Below are positions 9,430 to 20,900 of a stretch of DNA of 47,988 bases, one piece after another; positions within the stretch are counted from its first letter, which is position 1, and each line of letters starts with the position of its first letter. The notes beneath the pieces were generated by a model, which worked only from the letters and a program-made list of their open reading frames with translations, was not told the origin of the DNA and did not search any database. Both the position numbers and the translations under genes were made by a program. Source of the DNA: Nemertoderma westbladi (lineage: Eukaryota; Xenacoelomorpha; Nemertodermatida; Nemertodermatidae); contig JAUCBJ010005121.1 in NCBI GenBank assembly GCA_032718475.1, positions 1 through 47,988 of the forward strand. The letters run 5' to 3'.

Positions 9430-11112
9430 TGACAACTTCAGGTAGATCTTTCAAATCCAAAACACTATTCTCTGAACCAGCTTTGACCAAATGTATGGGA
9501 GAGTATTCTGCTCAGTAAATCAGGGCCTTCCTAGCAACTTAGAAGAACTCAAAGAAATAGGATCAGCTGGTCTTGATGCAATATCTGCCGGGTTCAAACT
9601 AGATGGTATATAATTCCACTGAATTGGCATACTAAATACTAATCTTACAAATTATGTGGATTCGCCGTGAGATATATCTGCTAAAACGAGCCTTTGAATT
9701 TGTTACATAGCCTAATATTACCATACTATCAGAGTAGTAGTAGATATTATGTGGTTTTTGATGTAGAGCATAATCAACTTGTTCTACTGGCCACTGTAGC
9801 TTCTACTGCAGCGCAAAGTTCCAACCTAGGTATGGATGTCCCACTCTGTGGTGTTACCTTTGAGTTACCAGTCACAAAACCCACAGATACTTCTCCACTT
9901 TCATTGACTGATTTCATATAAATCACGTATCCAATACCTTTATCGGACACATCACAAAAAACATAGAGATCTTGCAATGTACAGACTCCAAAATATAGTG
10001 GACAGAATGGGCGAGGAATATGGAGTCGATCCAGTGCCACTAAAGATAGTAGCCAGTCATCCCACTCCTTCCGGAAACGCATGGGAAGTTCCTTATCCCA
10101 TCCACAACTTTCTAGCTCTTCACACGAATCTGCTTTCCTTGGTAAATAGAACATTGTATTATCCGTCCAGCTTGGACAACAGGACTTGCTACACATATTG
10201 GATTAAATATTGAATTTATAGTTGAGAGTACCCCTCTCCTAGTAAAAGGTTTTTGTGGGATATCAATTTTGAGAATAAAGCAATCCAATCCTGTATCCTA
10301 TGTAACCCCAAATGTCCGTTGTAGATTGGACTCACTTATCTGAACACTCATGGGATCACTTGCACATTCTGAAGGTGGAAATGCTGTTAACACATCCACA
10401 TGGCTTGATGCAATCTTATGTAGTCGGATATGGAATTGTAAAAGAGTTTGGATAGACCCTTGTAAGACTGATACTGCATCTTGGATACTATCATGACCTA
10501 CTATAACTGTTATAACTGTTATAGTAGGTCATGATACTATCATTACTTCCTAAACCATCATCTACGTAGATACTGTCTCTAATATACTGTACTACCTCTT
10601 GAGATGGGATAGGGTCACTTATTTCCAAGGTATGACGTAGACTGGTACTGTAGTTGCTATGCAAAGACTAAGGCTATTTCCGAATAAATGCACATTGCTT
10701 CAGTAAGCAACTCGTGGTTTCATTGTATCATTTCCATCAAACCAATAAAACCTTAAGAAATTACGGTGGTCTGGATCCACATGGAAACAATAGAACATTG
10801 CTTCCATATCTGCACTGAATCCCACAGCTCCTTCTCAAAATCTTATCAATACATCTCTCATACAATTATTATCATCGGGACCTTGTATCAGTTGCTCATT
10901 AAGACTAGTTCAAAAATACTTTGCAGAACTATCAAATACGAGAGTCGCACACTGATCTTACGCTCCTCAGACACAGGAAATAAGGGTATGTACCACACTT
11001 TTCCAGGTGAACCTTTGAGTTCATTGTAGGGAACTCTTTCGAACTTATTAGTATTGGAATACTTCCCCATTGAGGTAATGCACTTATCCATTTTCACTGG
11101 GTCCATTTTCAA
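9430..11112 (-). pseudogene. BEL/Pao reverse transcriptase and RNase H region, heavily broken
   Basis: Recognisable islands on the minus strand. At 10888-11112: GSPGKVWYIPLFPVSEERKI, corresponding to 'gkvwYlPHh.V....K.R'. At 10557-10580: the RT catalytic box SIYVDDGLGS. At about 10330-10483: SIQDAVSVLQGSIQTLLQFH and a following VDVLTAFPPSE stretch. At 9774-10196: WDKELPMRFRKEWDDWL (the conserved W...L......W..W) and FCDVSDKGIGYVIY with IPRLELCAAVEA, the RNase H-like segment. Stops and frameshifts separate all of them. A 40-bp palindromic insertion lies immediately after the YVDD motif. Confidence 0.75.
10484..10541. mobile_element. 40-bp palindromic micro-insertion with 9-bp target duplication
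   Basis: Inside the BEL/Pao RT, the 9-mer GATACTATC occurs at 10484-10492 and 10533-10541. Between them are exactly 40 bp made of two perfect 15-bp inverted arms (ATGACCTACTATAAC at 10493-10507 and its complement at 10518-10532) and a 10-bp centre. Removing the 40 bp and one copy of the 9-mer restores a sensible RT reading (GLGSND then SIQDAV), so this is an insertion rather than part of the gene. Confidence 0.8.
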
Positions 11113-11121
11113 CTTATTAGC

Positions 11122-11749
11122 TTAGTTTGATGTTCTTTTATAAACAGCATTAGAGTTATCTGGAAAGATCGGGTTTTCCTTATAGAAACGAAGAGGGACT
11201 TGGATCCAGCCATCACCATTTATCTTAATATTTGGTATTATCCTTTTCTCAAATAGAAGATCATCCTGTGATTTCCCAGTTAATTCACCATCAGAGAGGT
11301 TTAAGAAAGGGTTGTTTTTAATCATGCTCACTGACTCAGGAAGAGAATGGTATCTACACTTTCTAAAGGTTGGCACACTCTCCAGGTGGTTATCTGAACA
11401 TATATGCAGTGTGGTAGATGTGGATGATTTGCGGGTAGAATGGGGACATGTTTGGCTAACAATTTCCCACCCTAAAGGTTTCTTATGTAAGAATTGGTGG
11501 TATACTACCATAGGTTTTTGTGGGAAGTAATTCACTACAATCACGACCAAGGAGAGTGAGTGTTTCAGCTAAATCATCTCTTACTGGAAACCTACTTGCA
11601 TAGTTTTGGATATGTGGGAGACTTTTTATTATTTCAGGAGTAGCAATATAATTTCTTGCTTCAGGAATCCCCGCATTTGTATACAGTGGTGGAAGATAGA
11701 AGCTTCTAGATTCGGTAACCCCTTTAATTTCTAGACCTTCAACTATCAT
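11122..11749 (-). pseudogene. BEL/Pao aspartic protease (A17-like) and linker, unit A
   Basis: The minus frame 11483-11749 reads MIVEGLEIKGVTESRSFYLP and then LPHIQNYASRFPVRDDLAETLTLLGRDCSELLP. This matches the BEL/Pao protease C-terminal region (LP..yt...ip........i..wpHl......... .v.LLIG.D....l.P). A different frame, 11122-11550, continues with WIQVPLRFYKENPIFPDN, the 'Y...LPwk.....l.nN' motif before the RT. The duplicates at 14715-14981 and 27435-27701 are almost identical. The frameshift near 11500 marks it as inactive. Confidence 0.8.
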
Positions 11750-12179
11750 ACCTGAAACCTGGAACTGTAACTATGTTAAAGTTGAAATCGTGTAATCATA
11801 TGTTGGAGCTTTGATACCTAAGAATTCGGTAACTTTGGATCTATATAAGACGAGTTAGATTGTTTGTATATACTCTCAATTTCTTGTCTGAATGGAGCTT
11901 TGAGATCCACCAAAAAGATTTTGCTGCAACTCTGATTTTCTATTCCACATTGCGCAATACAGTGAGTTTGTTTGTCATTTGTCTTATTAACATTTGGTGG
12001 TCTCGGCTGTTTGTTCTGAGCCTGAGATATAGGCTGATTGAGTTTACATAAATGTGCATGACTGACACATGGTCTGTCTTTTTACAGATTGAGCAGAATG
12101 TTTCTTCTCTGCATCTACTCTTGAAATGTTCACCAAGACACTTGTAACAAAGATGGTTTTGACGAATAAACTGTTGTTT

Positions 12180-12520
12180 CTATTCTATCTTTAGGGTGCC
12201 AAAGTCATGACATTCTTGGAGTGGATGACCTCTTCGATTGTGAAATATACACATAGGTTTTTCTGATTCCTTGTCAGTACTTTTCGGAGTCTTATCAATC
12301 TCAGTTTTTAAAGTTGTAGCTGGCTTCTCGAGCGTAGCCAGTCGACCTACCATGATACCCAGTCGATTCCATGTTGAATCTAGGTTGGCCACCAGAACCA
12401 GGTCTATAATTCCCTTGGGTCTTCTCTCTGGGAATGGTAGGACTATAAGAGGCATTAACAGCTAATGCCTCTTAAAAGTTAAAGAGTAACAACAGTTACT
12501 GTTGTTACTCTTTGAAAGTG
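12180..12520 (-). pseudogene. BEL/Pao Gag zinc-knuckle region, unit A
   Basis: The minus frame 12180-12455 ends in CIFHNRRGHPLQECHDF, a CxxHxxxGHxxxxC knuckle. Below 12180 a shifted reading on the same strand continues with further Cys and His residues, giving the multiple-knuckle pattern of BEL/Pao Gag. Two perfect hairpins (12446-12474 and 12481-12513) separate this frame from the upstream Gag frame. In-frame stops lie in the hairpin area. Confidence 0.7.
12446..12513. repeat. Two adjacent perfect hairpins in gag (unit A)
   Basis: Hairpin 1 at 12446-12474 has a 12-bp stem (TAAGAGGCATTA) and a 5-nt loop. Hairpin 2 at 12481-12513 has a 15-bp stem (AAAGAGTAACAACAG) and a 3-nt loop. Both are perfect and lie between two Gag frames. 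Identical copies are at 15680-15747 (unit B) and 28403-28470 (unit C), so they predate the duplication. Hairpin 2 is bordered by AAAGT on both sides, hinting at a small palindromic insertion like the one at 10484-10541. Confidence 0.85.
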
Positions 12521-12549
12521 TGGGTTGCACTTGTTACGGGCACACCCTT

Positions 12550-13196
12550 TCAGGAATTGGCAAAAGAATCAGAATGGAGGTGTGATCCATATGTCGCCTC
12601 ATAATCACCTCCTTTATTTATACACTTATCATCTAGCCAATGAGGTAACTTAGCACGAAGTGATTCAATTCCAGTAGAAAAATTTAGGTCGAATAGCTCA
12701 GGAATTTTCAGTATGTTTAATTCGAGTATCTTGCACAGATCACTCAAGTCTCGGAGACGTTTAGGATCATCACCAGCTTGAATTGCTTTGAAATTTGTGA
12801 TCTTAGGGATTTTGCTACTATTGCTCCAGTACCGAATCGAAGCACGAGTTCCCCCCAAATTTCTAACAGTGTGGCTTGGGCGTCAGCTCCGCTGGAATTC
12901 ATAAATGTTTCAATTAGATCTAAGGGCTCCCCTTTTGTATTTGCTTTCAATGTTTGAATTTTTGAATGTTGAATGTTGTCCAAGGGAGACAACATAACAT
13001 CTTTAATTTTGTTGTCTATTAGTTTAGCCCATGACCAAAATTTATATGGTTCCCCTCTAAAAGGATCAGGGGATTTTTCCAAAAGTTCCTTTCTAATTAA
13101 ATATTGGGCAACCACATCAGGAGCTACTGTTAAAGGATTTTGCTGCAATAAGGATGGGTTCCCTCGGAAGGAATGAGCCTCAGGGTTCACGGGCAT
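12550..13196 (-). pseudogene. BEL/Pao Gag (DUF1759-like) domain, unit A
   Basis: Two overlapping minus frames (12744-13196 and 12550-12858) encode a capsid-like Gag: SPDPFRGEPYKFWSWAKLID is the usual 'l.~F.Gd...w..F...f' start of DUF1759, followed by LLEIWGELVLRFG (usual aw..L...yG) and PELFDLNFSTGIESLRAKLP near the end. The two frames overlap out of register. Unit C has an extra 7 bp (GAAATTT) at the corresponding place (around 28748-28760) that keeps one continuous 212-codon frame. Unit A also has extra bases near 12950-12970 not present in B or C. Confidence 0.8.
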
Positions 13197-13204
13197 CGTT
13201 TTAC

Positions 13205-14322
13205 TTACTGGGCAAGGTAATGAGAGGTTTCTGTATATATATATGGTTGGTCCTTATTATTTTGACCAAAAAATGAAAACTCTGCACCTGCTGAAATATT
13301 ATTCCTGCTCCCCACTATACACACTGATGGGAGCCCAGTAAATGTAAGACCAGTAAGTTGTTTCGGGGGAGGCCCTCCTGGGTTTGGGTTAGGCACTCTT
13401 GGGGCAGGATGGGTGATTCGAGGCGTACCAAAATATTGTGAATCTAATATGGGTACATTAGCATCACTAGTTTCAGGTTTAGGTTTGATGCCTAGATTAC
13501 CATCTGGTATACTTTCTGTCCAAGAATTAAGGGTGCTGAAGGATGTTGAGTTTGTATTGCTATGTTTGGACTATGGTAATGGTTTGCCAATGTCAAGTTT
13601 ATATTGTGAAGGGCATTATTGGGTGTCAAGAGTGATGCCCCAACTGGTTGAGTAGTTGCATATGTGAATGTATGCTGGACAGGTGTACTGTGCGTAAGCC
13701 TAACCGGACTTACACTCCCCATAGTTAGATTATTAGAGGGTACTCTCACCAATGGGTTAGTTGAAGGACAGAATCGATAAGAAACACTTGGCGTAGGCCT
13801 AGCTGGGCTTATATCTATAATTGAATTCCTCGGTGCAACTGAAACTGATGGACTAGAAGATTGACTGAGTGGCCACTGGACAGTTAATTGTTGTTGTTCG
13901 ATATAACTTTATCACCTTATCTTCACTGGACTCTGGACATTTCATGGATGTCACTCAAGCTGATGTTTGACCATGGCAGTGACACAAATGAAGACTCAAC
14001 AGACACACTATCTTCTGTACTTCTGTATCTTCTGTACTTCTACTGTACAGTACTTCTTATCCAGAGCACAGAATAAGGTATCGAACTGACCCTTTTTATT
14101 TTCGAAATTGCGAATAAATTCATCACTCTCTACCAAGGAACATAAACTGTCAATATCTGTAGAGCACATATCTTCCACACTAAGTTTAATTTTTTCATAG
14201 TCCTCTAGTACATAGTAACCAGGTTGCCCTGAGAGGGGTTTGTTTTGAATTACTACCAGAAGGCGCCGTGGCCATGGTTTATTTACTTTTAAATTATTTA
14301 ACATAGATGTAATTCCTGACAA
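13205..14322 (-). pseudogene. BEL/Pao Gag N-terminal region, unit A
   Basis: Minus-strand frames at 14008-14322 (starting MSGITSMLNNLKVNKPWPRR, acidic further on), 13492-13752 (low-complexity, rich in Thr, Asn, Pro and Ser) and 13205-13396 (MPNPNPGGPPPKQLTG) precede the capsid-like domain in the expected order. They are not in one frame. A short CTTCTGTA repeat at 14010-14056 varies in copy number between units and is the likely cause of one frameshift. The family cannot be recognised from these residues alone, so the call rests on position. Confidence 0.6.
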
Positions 14323-14537
14323 TTATTATATTTAAAGTACCGGTATTTTAAATTCGAAGTAGAGACTATTCCCAGTGAAGTAGTAGCACAAATATGATAT
14401 TCAAATTTATTTCGATTATAGGTAATATATAGTTATAGGTATAGGTATATATTATTTGCAGATTACTTATATATATTTATTTATTTATTATATATTATAA
14501 TATAGGCCTATGTAGCTTTCTAATGTAACCAATGTTT

Positions 14538-14637
14538 GGAGGGAGGGTGTAATGCCGTGTTACTATGTAAAGTTGTACATGCCTGAATATTTAGTAGGAA
14601 TGGAACTAGAATGACCAGTACTGACATTTAATATATA
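14538..14637 (+). other. Possible polypurine tract plus LTR start, truncated
   Basis: GGAGGGAGGG at 14538-14547 is followed directly by TGTAATGCCGTG, which is the arrangement at the 3' end of an LTR element on the plus strand, opposite to the surrounding BEL/Pao frames. The sequence is cut at the duplication breakpoint 14637, so no terminal ACA or partner LTR is seen. The same block is at 27258-27357. It could instead be chance purine richness. Confidence 0.35.
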
Positions 14638-15783
14638 GCAGTGTGGTAGATGTGGATGATTTGCGGGTAGAATGGGGACATGTTTGGCTTACAATTGCCC
14701 ACCCTAAAGGTTTCTTATGTAAGAATTGGTGGTATACTACCATAGGTTTTTGTGGGAAGTAATTCACTACAATCACGACCAAGGAGAGTGAGTGTTTCAG
14801 CTAAATCATCTCTTACTGGAAACCTACTTGCATAGTTTTGGATATGTGGGAGACTTTTTATTATTTCAGGAGTAGCAATATCATTTCTTGCTTCAGGAAT
14901 CCCCGCATTTGTATACAGTGGTGGAAGATAGAAGCTTCTAGATTCGGTAACCCCTTTAATTTCTAGACCTTCAACTATCACACCTGAAACCTGGAACTGT
15001 AACTGTGTTAAAGTTGAAATCGTGTAATCATATGTTGGAGCTTTGATACCTAAGAATTCGGTAACTTTGGATCTATATAAGACGAGTTAGATTGTTTGTA
15101 TATACTCTCAATTTCTTGTCTGAATGGAGCTTTGAGATCCACCAAAAAGATTTTGCTGCAACTCTGATTTTCTATTCCACATTGCGCAATACAGTGAGTT
15201 TGTTTGTCATTTGTCTTATTAACATTTGGTGGTCTCGGCTGTTTGTTCTGAGCCAGAGATATAGGCTGATTGAGTTTACATAAATGTGCATGACTGACAC
15301 ATGGTCTGTCTTTTTACAGATTGAGCAGAATGTTTCTTCTCTGCATCTACTCTTGAAATGTTCACCGAGACACTTGTAACAAAGATGGTTTTGACGAATA
15401 AACTGTTGTTTCTATTCTATCTTTAGGGTGCCAAAGTCATGACATTCTTGGAGTGAATGACCTCTTCGATTGTGAAATATACACATAGGTTTTTCTGATT
15501 CCTTGTCAGTACTTTTCGGAGTCTTATCAATCTCAGTTTTTAAAGTTGTATAGCTGGCTTCTCGAGCGTAGCCAGTCGACCTACCATGATACCCAGTCGA
15601 TTCCATGTTGAATCTAGGTTGGCCACCAGAACCAGGTCTATAATTCCCTTGGGTCTTCTCTCTGGGAATGGTAGGACTATAAGAGGCATTAACAGCTAAT
15701 GCCTCTTAAAAGTTAAAGAGTAACAACAGTTACTGTTGTTACTCTTTGAAAGTGTGGGTTGCACTTGTTACGGGCACACCCTT

Positions 15784-16415
15784 TCAGGAATTGGCAAAAG
15801 AATCAGAATGGAGGTGTGATCCATATGTCGCCTCATAATCACCTCCTTTATTTATACACTTATCATCTAGCCAATGAGGTAACTTAGCACGAAGTGATTC
15901 AATTCCAGTAGAAAAATTTAGGTCGAATAGCTCAGGAATTTTCAGTATGTTTAATTCGAGTATCTTGCACAGATCACTCAAGTCTCGGAGACGTTTAGGA
16001 TCATCACCAGCTTGAATTGCTTTGAAATTTGTGATCTTAGGGATTTTGCTACTATTGCTCCAGTACCGAATCGAAGCACGAGTTCCCCCCAAATTTCTAA
16101 CAGTGTGGCTTGGGCGTCAGCTCCGCTTGAATTCATAAATGTTTCAATTAGATCTAAGGGCTCCCCTTTTGTATTTGCTTTCAATAGCTGAATGTTGTCC
16201 AAGGGAGACAACATAACATCTTTAATTTTGTTGTCTATTAGTTTAGCCCATGACCAAAATTTATATGGTTCCCCTCTAAAAGGATCAGGGGATTTTTCCA
16301 AAAGTTCCTTTCTAATTAAATATTGGGCAACCACATCAGGAGCTACTGTTAAAGGATTTTGCTGCAATAAGGATGGGTTCCCTCGGAAGGAATGAGCCTC
16401 AGGGTTCACGGGCAT
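15784..16415 (-). pseudogene. BEL/Pao Gag (DUF1759-like) domain, unit B
   Basis: Duplicate of the unit A Gag, in two out-of-register minus frames (15978-16415 and 15784-16092). It shares the frameshift of unit A, lacking the 7-bp GAAATTT found in unit C. The upstream proline-rich part is at 16424-16615. Confidence 0.8.
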
Positions 16416-17300
16416 CGTTTTACTTACTGGACAAGGTAATGAGAGGTTTCTGTATATATATATGGTTGGTCCTTATTATTTTGACCAAGAAATGAAAACT
16501 CTGCACCTGCTGAAATATTATTCCTGCTCCCCACTATACACACTGATGGGAGCCCAGTAAATGTAACACCAGTAAGTTGTTTCGGGGGAGGCCCTCCTGG
16601 GTTTGGGTTAGGCACTCTTGGGGCAGGATGGGTGATTCGAGGCGTACCAAAATATTGTGAATCTAATATGGGTACATTAGCATCACTAGTTCCAGGTTTA
16701 GGTGTGATGCCTAGATTACCATCTGGTATACTTTCTGTCCAAGAATTAAGGGTGCTGAAGGATGTTGAGTTTGTATTGCTATGTTTGGACTATGGTAATG
16801 GTTTAATGGTAGTAGGTCAGGTCAGGTCCCCAGATCCTGCTACCACTATGGCAGTAATGTGGTACTACCTGTAGCTGTCAGCCCAGTAGGGCAGGCCCGA
16901 TAAGCATAGCCTATTCATTATTTAGTTGATCAAGAGTGGGTTGGTTCAGCCCCGTCAACTAAATAAGTCATTGAGGGCTATAGCGCCTAGGGCACCATTG
17001 AAGGCAAAGGCTTGATACGCATCTGCATTAGAGATGATACAAGCCCCGCCCTGTCTAAAATGGATGCTCCTCTACCAGTGTTAGGTAACCTAACCCAGGA
17101 GGCACACTTGGTTCAGAGTGTAACAAATGGACCCCTACAGTCGGCAGCAGGGCTGTAGGCCATGGATAGGCGGAAGGTAATCAACCAACGGCTAGACATG
17201 CTGACAAGGTCGGTGGAAGGTAATCAACCAACGGCGACCTACTGCGAAGACGCTTGTAGGAGTTGCGACCACAAGCGGTTTACCCCCGCAACTGAAAGAT

Positions 17301-17618
17301 ATGAGTATGAGAACCCTCCAGGAGAAATACCGGCTCGGTCGTCGCCCGGGTCAACAAGGACCGCGTCCCTCAGTGGTACTACTGGCTACTGGAACAGAAG
17401 ACAGAGAAGAAAGAAGAACCAACCTGTTGAAATGTAAAAAGACACTAAAGATTGCTACAATGAACGCACGCACGCTGAAAGCACAGAGCAAACAGGGTGA
17501 CATGGTCGCTCTGGCAATGGAATATAACATTGACATCATCTGCATCCAAGAACATCGGATTTGTCATGAAGACACTGCCATGAAGTACAATGACATTGGA
17601 AATGGATGGACGTTAGTA
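17301..17618 (+). pseudogene. LINE family B ORF, N-terminal piece (start of APE endonuclease)
   Basis: Starts MSMRTLQEKYRLGRRPG and reaches the endonuclease segment KIATMNARTL (catalytic Asn) and CIQEHRI (catalytic Glu), then is cut by the Gypsy LTR at 17619. Compared with the unit C copy it lacks a short stretch near residue 27 (bases around 17378), still in frame. The continuation is at 22738-23954. Confidence 0.85.
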
Positions 17619-17867
17619 TGTAATGGATCAGTACCTGAGGGTTAGGATACGACAGTGTGAATGCTGAACTGAATAATCTGAATGCGAAAACCTTTATTCT
17701 ATATAAACAGATAAGTAAGACACAATGAACAAAAGTAACGGTACAGCTGTTGTTTGAATTTCCCGCCTTTTACAATATAGCGGTATTTGTACAGTATATA
17801 GAATTTTAACAGCACACAGTAAAAACTGAAGCAGTGGTCTTCGCGTGGCACGTTAGGGACCACCACA
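17619..17867 (-). repeat. Gypsy 3' LTR (249 bp)
   Basis: Starts TGTAATGGATCAG and ends GGGACCACCACA on the plus strand, with TGT...ACA ends. It is nearly identical to the two LTR copies at 22129-22372 and 22374-22619. It contains TATATAAAC-like and AACCTTTATT-like words, but I cannot assign promoter or poly(A) signals with certainty. Confidence 0.95.
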
Positions 17868-17881
17868 CAGCCCCCCCATAA
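17868..17881 (-). promoter_or_regulatory. Gypsy polypurine tract
   Basis: On the minus strand TTATGGGGGGGCTG lies directly before the 3' LTR. This is the expected plus-strand-synthesis primer of an LTR retrotransposon transcribed leftwards. Confidence 0.85.
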
Positions 17882-17961
17882 GTGGCGGAGCATCGAAGAA
17901 AATAATACAACTTAAAAGAGTATTAAAATAAAATAATAACAATCAAATGATTAGTTCATGT

Positions 17962-20900
17962 TTAATAATAGTGATAAATGTTCTTCTTTGTTGAAATGGT
18001 AACGCGCCCGGCACGGGTTTTTGAAGATGCGTTTGGTGGCCTCAAAGAAGAAGGCCGAGTGGGAGGTGCGACAGGTGGAGCTGATTGAGAGACGCTCGGA
18101 AGTCTGGTCCGGCGAGGCAACTCGATATAAGGTTGAGGCAATACCGTCTGTGGGACGAAAGGTTTGAGACGAGAAACACTGACAGTGTCATGGCGCCCCT
18201 TCTTCTCAATTATGACGGTAGCCCCACAATCTTTTATAACAGGGTAGGGTCCTGTGTAGGGGGCTTCTAAAGATCGTCGAATCCGATCGATACGTAACCA
18301 TACTTGCTGCGTGCCTGGAGGCAGGCTAGTCCGAAATGGAATGCGATCGATTGGTTGAGGTTGCTGATAAATATGGCTAGCAGGGTCGAATAAGGTGCGA
18401 AGATTATCAACCAATGTAGGTAAATCAGTTTTTGAAGCAGTGAGAAGTTTGTAAGGATAGCGAGGCATCTCTCCTGTTACAAGTGTGAATGGAGTGAGTT
18501 TGGTTTCCGAAGGGGTGTTACGAAGAGCCCATAAAATCGGGGTAATCGAACTTAACCAATCTGTTCCACTAGCAACGATGGCTTCTTTCATTCTGCGGTG
18601 TAATCTCTCAACCATTCCGTTTGTTTGAGGGTGGTACGCGGTCGTTCTGAGTCTTGTATATCCAAGTATTCTAGAAATGGCTTGAAACAGTTTTGACTCG
18701 AATTGCGAACCACGATCAGAAATAAGATGGAGAGGAATTCCAAAGTTTGCAATCCAGCCCTCAATGAAGGCGCGGGCCACGGTGGTTGTCACGGTATTGT
18801 GAACCGGAATAGCCATCGGCCAACTAGAAAATCGGTCAATAGCTGTAACTAGGTGAGTAAAACCATTTACTGCGGGTAAAGGGCCAACAATATCTATGTG
18901 GACTATATCGAATCGCTCGGATACAATTGGCATGGGTTGCTTCGGTGGGTGAATATGACGAACAATTTTTGATTGTTGGCAAATGTCACATTGGCGAACC
19001 CATTCTTTAATATCAGTTTTGGCATGAGGCCAAAAGAATTGGGATAACACTAAACGTTGAGACGCATTTCGACCAGGATGAGATAATTGATGTACTTGAT
19101 CGAAAATAGCATGTCGAAGTTGGGGTGGAATATAGGGTCGGGGCCATGAAGAATTAGTATCACATGCCAAGTTAACATCACCGAAAGGATAATCCGTTAA
19201 ATTATCTGGAAGTTCATCATTAGCTTGTGCGGAGGCGATGGCGGGCAAATCACAGGCATCAATGGTGATACTGTAGACAGTAGATTTGTTTGAGTTTCGA
19301 GGCGGTGTGTTTGGGATTTCGGGCCGCGATAAAGAGTCCGCAACGATGTTGGATGAGCCAGGAATGTAACGGAGCTCATCTAGATACTCCGTAATGGTAG
19401 CGAGACGACTGCTCTGCCAATGGGATACTGGGTCGGAAGTTTTCTTAACTGCAGAAAGGAGCGGTTTGTGATCGGTATAGGCAACAGTTTTAATCGACTC
19501 GATGATGGGCCGAAAATGCATGACAGCACTTGATAAGGCGAGCAACTCCCGTTCGAAAGCGGAGCGTTTAGAATCTGAAGCGCTAAGGCGGCGCGAGAAG
19601 AAAGCGAGTGGTCTGCCGTTTGCTTCTAATACGGCACCAATAGCGATTTGAGATGCGTCAGTTGTCAATGAAAGTTCGGATGTATCAGGAGGTGGGTGAA
19701 CTAAAATCACGCTATCTTGCAACAGTTTGATTATCTCCTCGTAGGCTAACTGGTGCTCGGCCAGCCAAAGGAATAGAGGATAAATACCTCCCTTAGGTTG
19801 TGTATTGGTTAAAAGTTCCTGAAGTGGATGAAGGACTTTGGCGGCTCGAGGAATGAAACGACGATAAAAGTTTATCGCACCCATCCGACTTCGAAGTTCT
19901 TTATAAGAAGTAGGAGTCGGAAGGGCCGTTAGTTCATCGACTTTTGAGGGTGATGGTGAAACACCGTCTGCTGTAATTCTAAATCCGAGAAAATCGAGTT
20001 CTGGGACGGCGAAAACGCACTTCGAAAAATTAAGGTGAAGCGAATGAGCAGCTAAACGAGTGAATAGGTCGTGGAGGTGTTTACTGTGTTCAGCCATAGT
20101 GGCAGAGCCCACAATAATATCATCATAATAGGGGAATGTTCCGGGGTCTAAACCTCTCAGGGCCTTGTGAACCTGCCTGTTAAAATGAGGTCCAGCATTT
20201 TTCAAACCGAAAGACATGCGAACATATTCGAACAAGCCAAAGGGCGTTGTAATGGCGGTCTTTGGAATATCTTTTTCTCGTACAGGGATGGCATGGTATG
20301 CCTTGACGAGATCGACTTTCGTGAAGATGGTGCAACCATGGAGAAAGGCGTTGGCGTCACGGGCGTCGGGTGTAGGATAATTGTCTTTTTTAGTGACAAA
20401 ATTTAGACGGCGATAATCGCCACAAGGGCGGTACGTGGAGTCTTTCTTTGTCACCATGTGGAGGGGTGACGACCACTCAGAAGATGAGGGGCGGACAATC
20501 CCAAGAGTCAACAGTTCCTCGAAATAATGCTTCGCAGTGGCGAGTTTATCAGGGGCTAATCTTCTAGGTTTGGAGTGAATCGGAGGACCATCTGTCTCGA
20601 TTGCGAACTCAGTTGATGAGGGAGGAGTCTTTGAATAATCTGGCGGGTCGAATAGATAGGAAAATGGGTGAAGACAATCAGCGATGGGGTCTGGAAACTT
20701 GTAGGATGACTGCGTCTGCAGCGATAATAAAGGATCCAGCGAATCAGAGGTATGAGTTGATAAGGATGCAACGAGTCTGGTATAAGTATCGCGCAATATT
20801 GAAGCTTTACAATCCACCAACAACTCGTGTTCGGAGAGGAAATCTGCGCCTAAAATAGCTTGGGTAACTTCAGCAATAATGAACTTATGGGAAAATTGGC

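Larger units (their letters stand above)
6660..14637 (-). mobile_element. BEL/Pao LTR retrotransposon, nearly full length but broken (copy 1)
   Basis: Read on the minus strand, the order Gag N-terminus, DUF1759-type Gag, zinc knuckles, aspartic protease, RT (YVDD), RNase H-like region, integrase zinc domain, integrase core and DUF5641-type tail matches the BEL/Pao layout. Frames are broken many times, and a LINE interrupts the integrase at 7550-8856. I could not pair two long terminal repeats. The left border near 6660 is set by the last recognisable DUF5641 residues. The right limit of 14637 is the tandem-duplication breakpoint rather than a demonstrated element end. The segment 11406-14637 is present twice more downstream. 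Confidence 0.8.
11406..14637. repeat. Tandem segmental duplication, unit A (3232 bp)
   Basis: This stretch of the BEL/Pao element recurs as unit B (14638-27357) and unit C (27358-33736, truncated). The junction where the end of one unit meets the start of the next is identical at 14637/14638 and 27357/27358 (TTTAATATATA then GCAGTGTGG), and the two parent sequences share a short ATATA microhomology there. Unit A has no LINE and keeps the empty target site TAATGGTTT at 13577-13585. Confidence 0.9.

Noticed and set aside
20167-20406. Plus-strand frames inside the Gypsy Pol region
   Set aside because: They are antisense shadows of the intact Pol frame and have no independent support.
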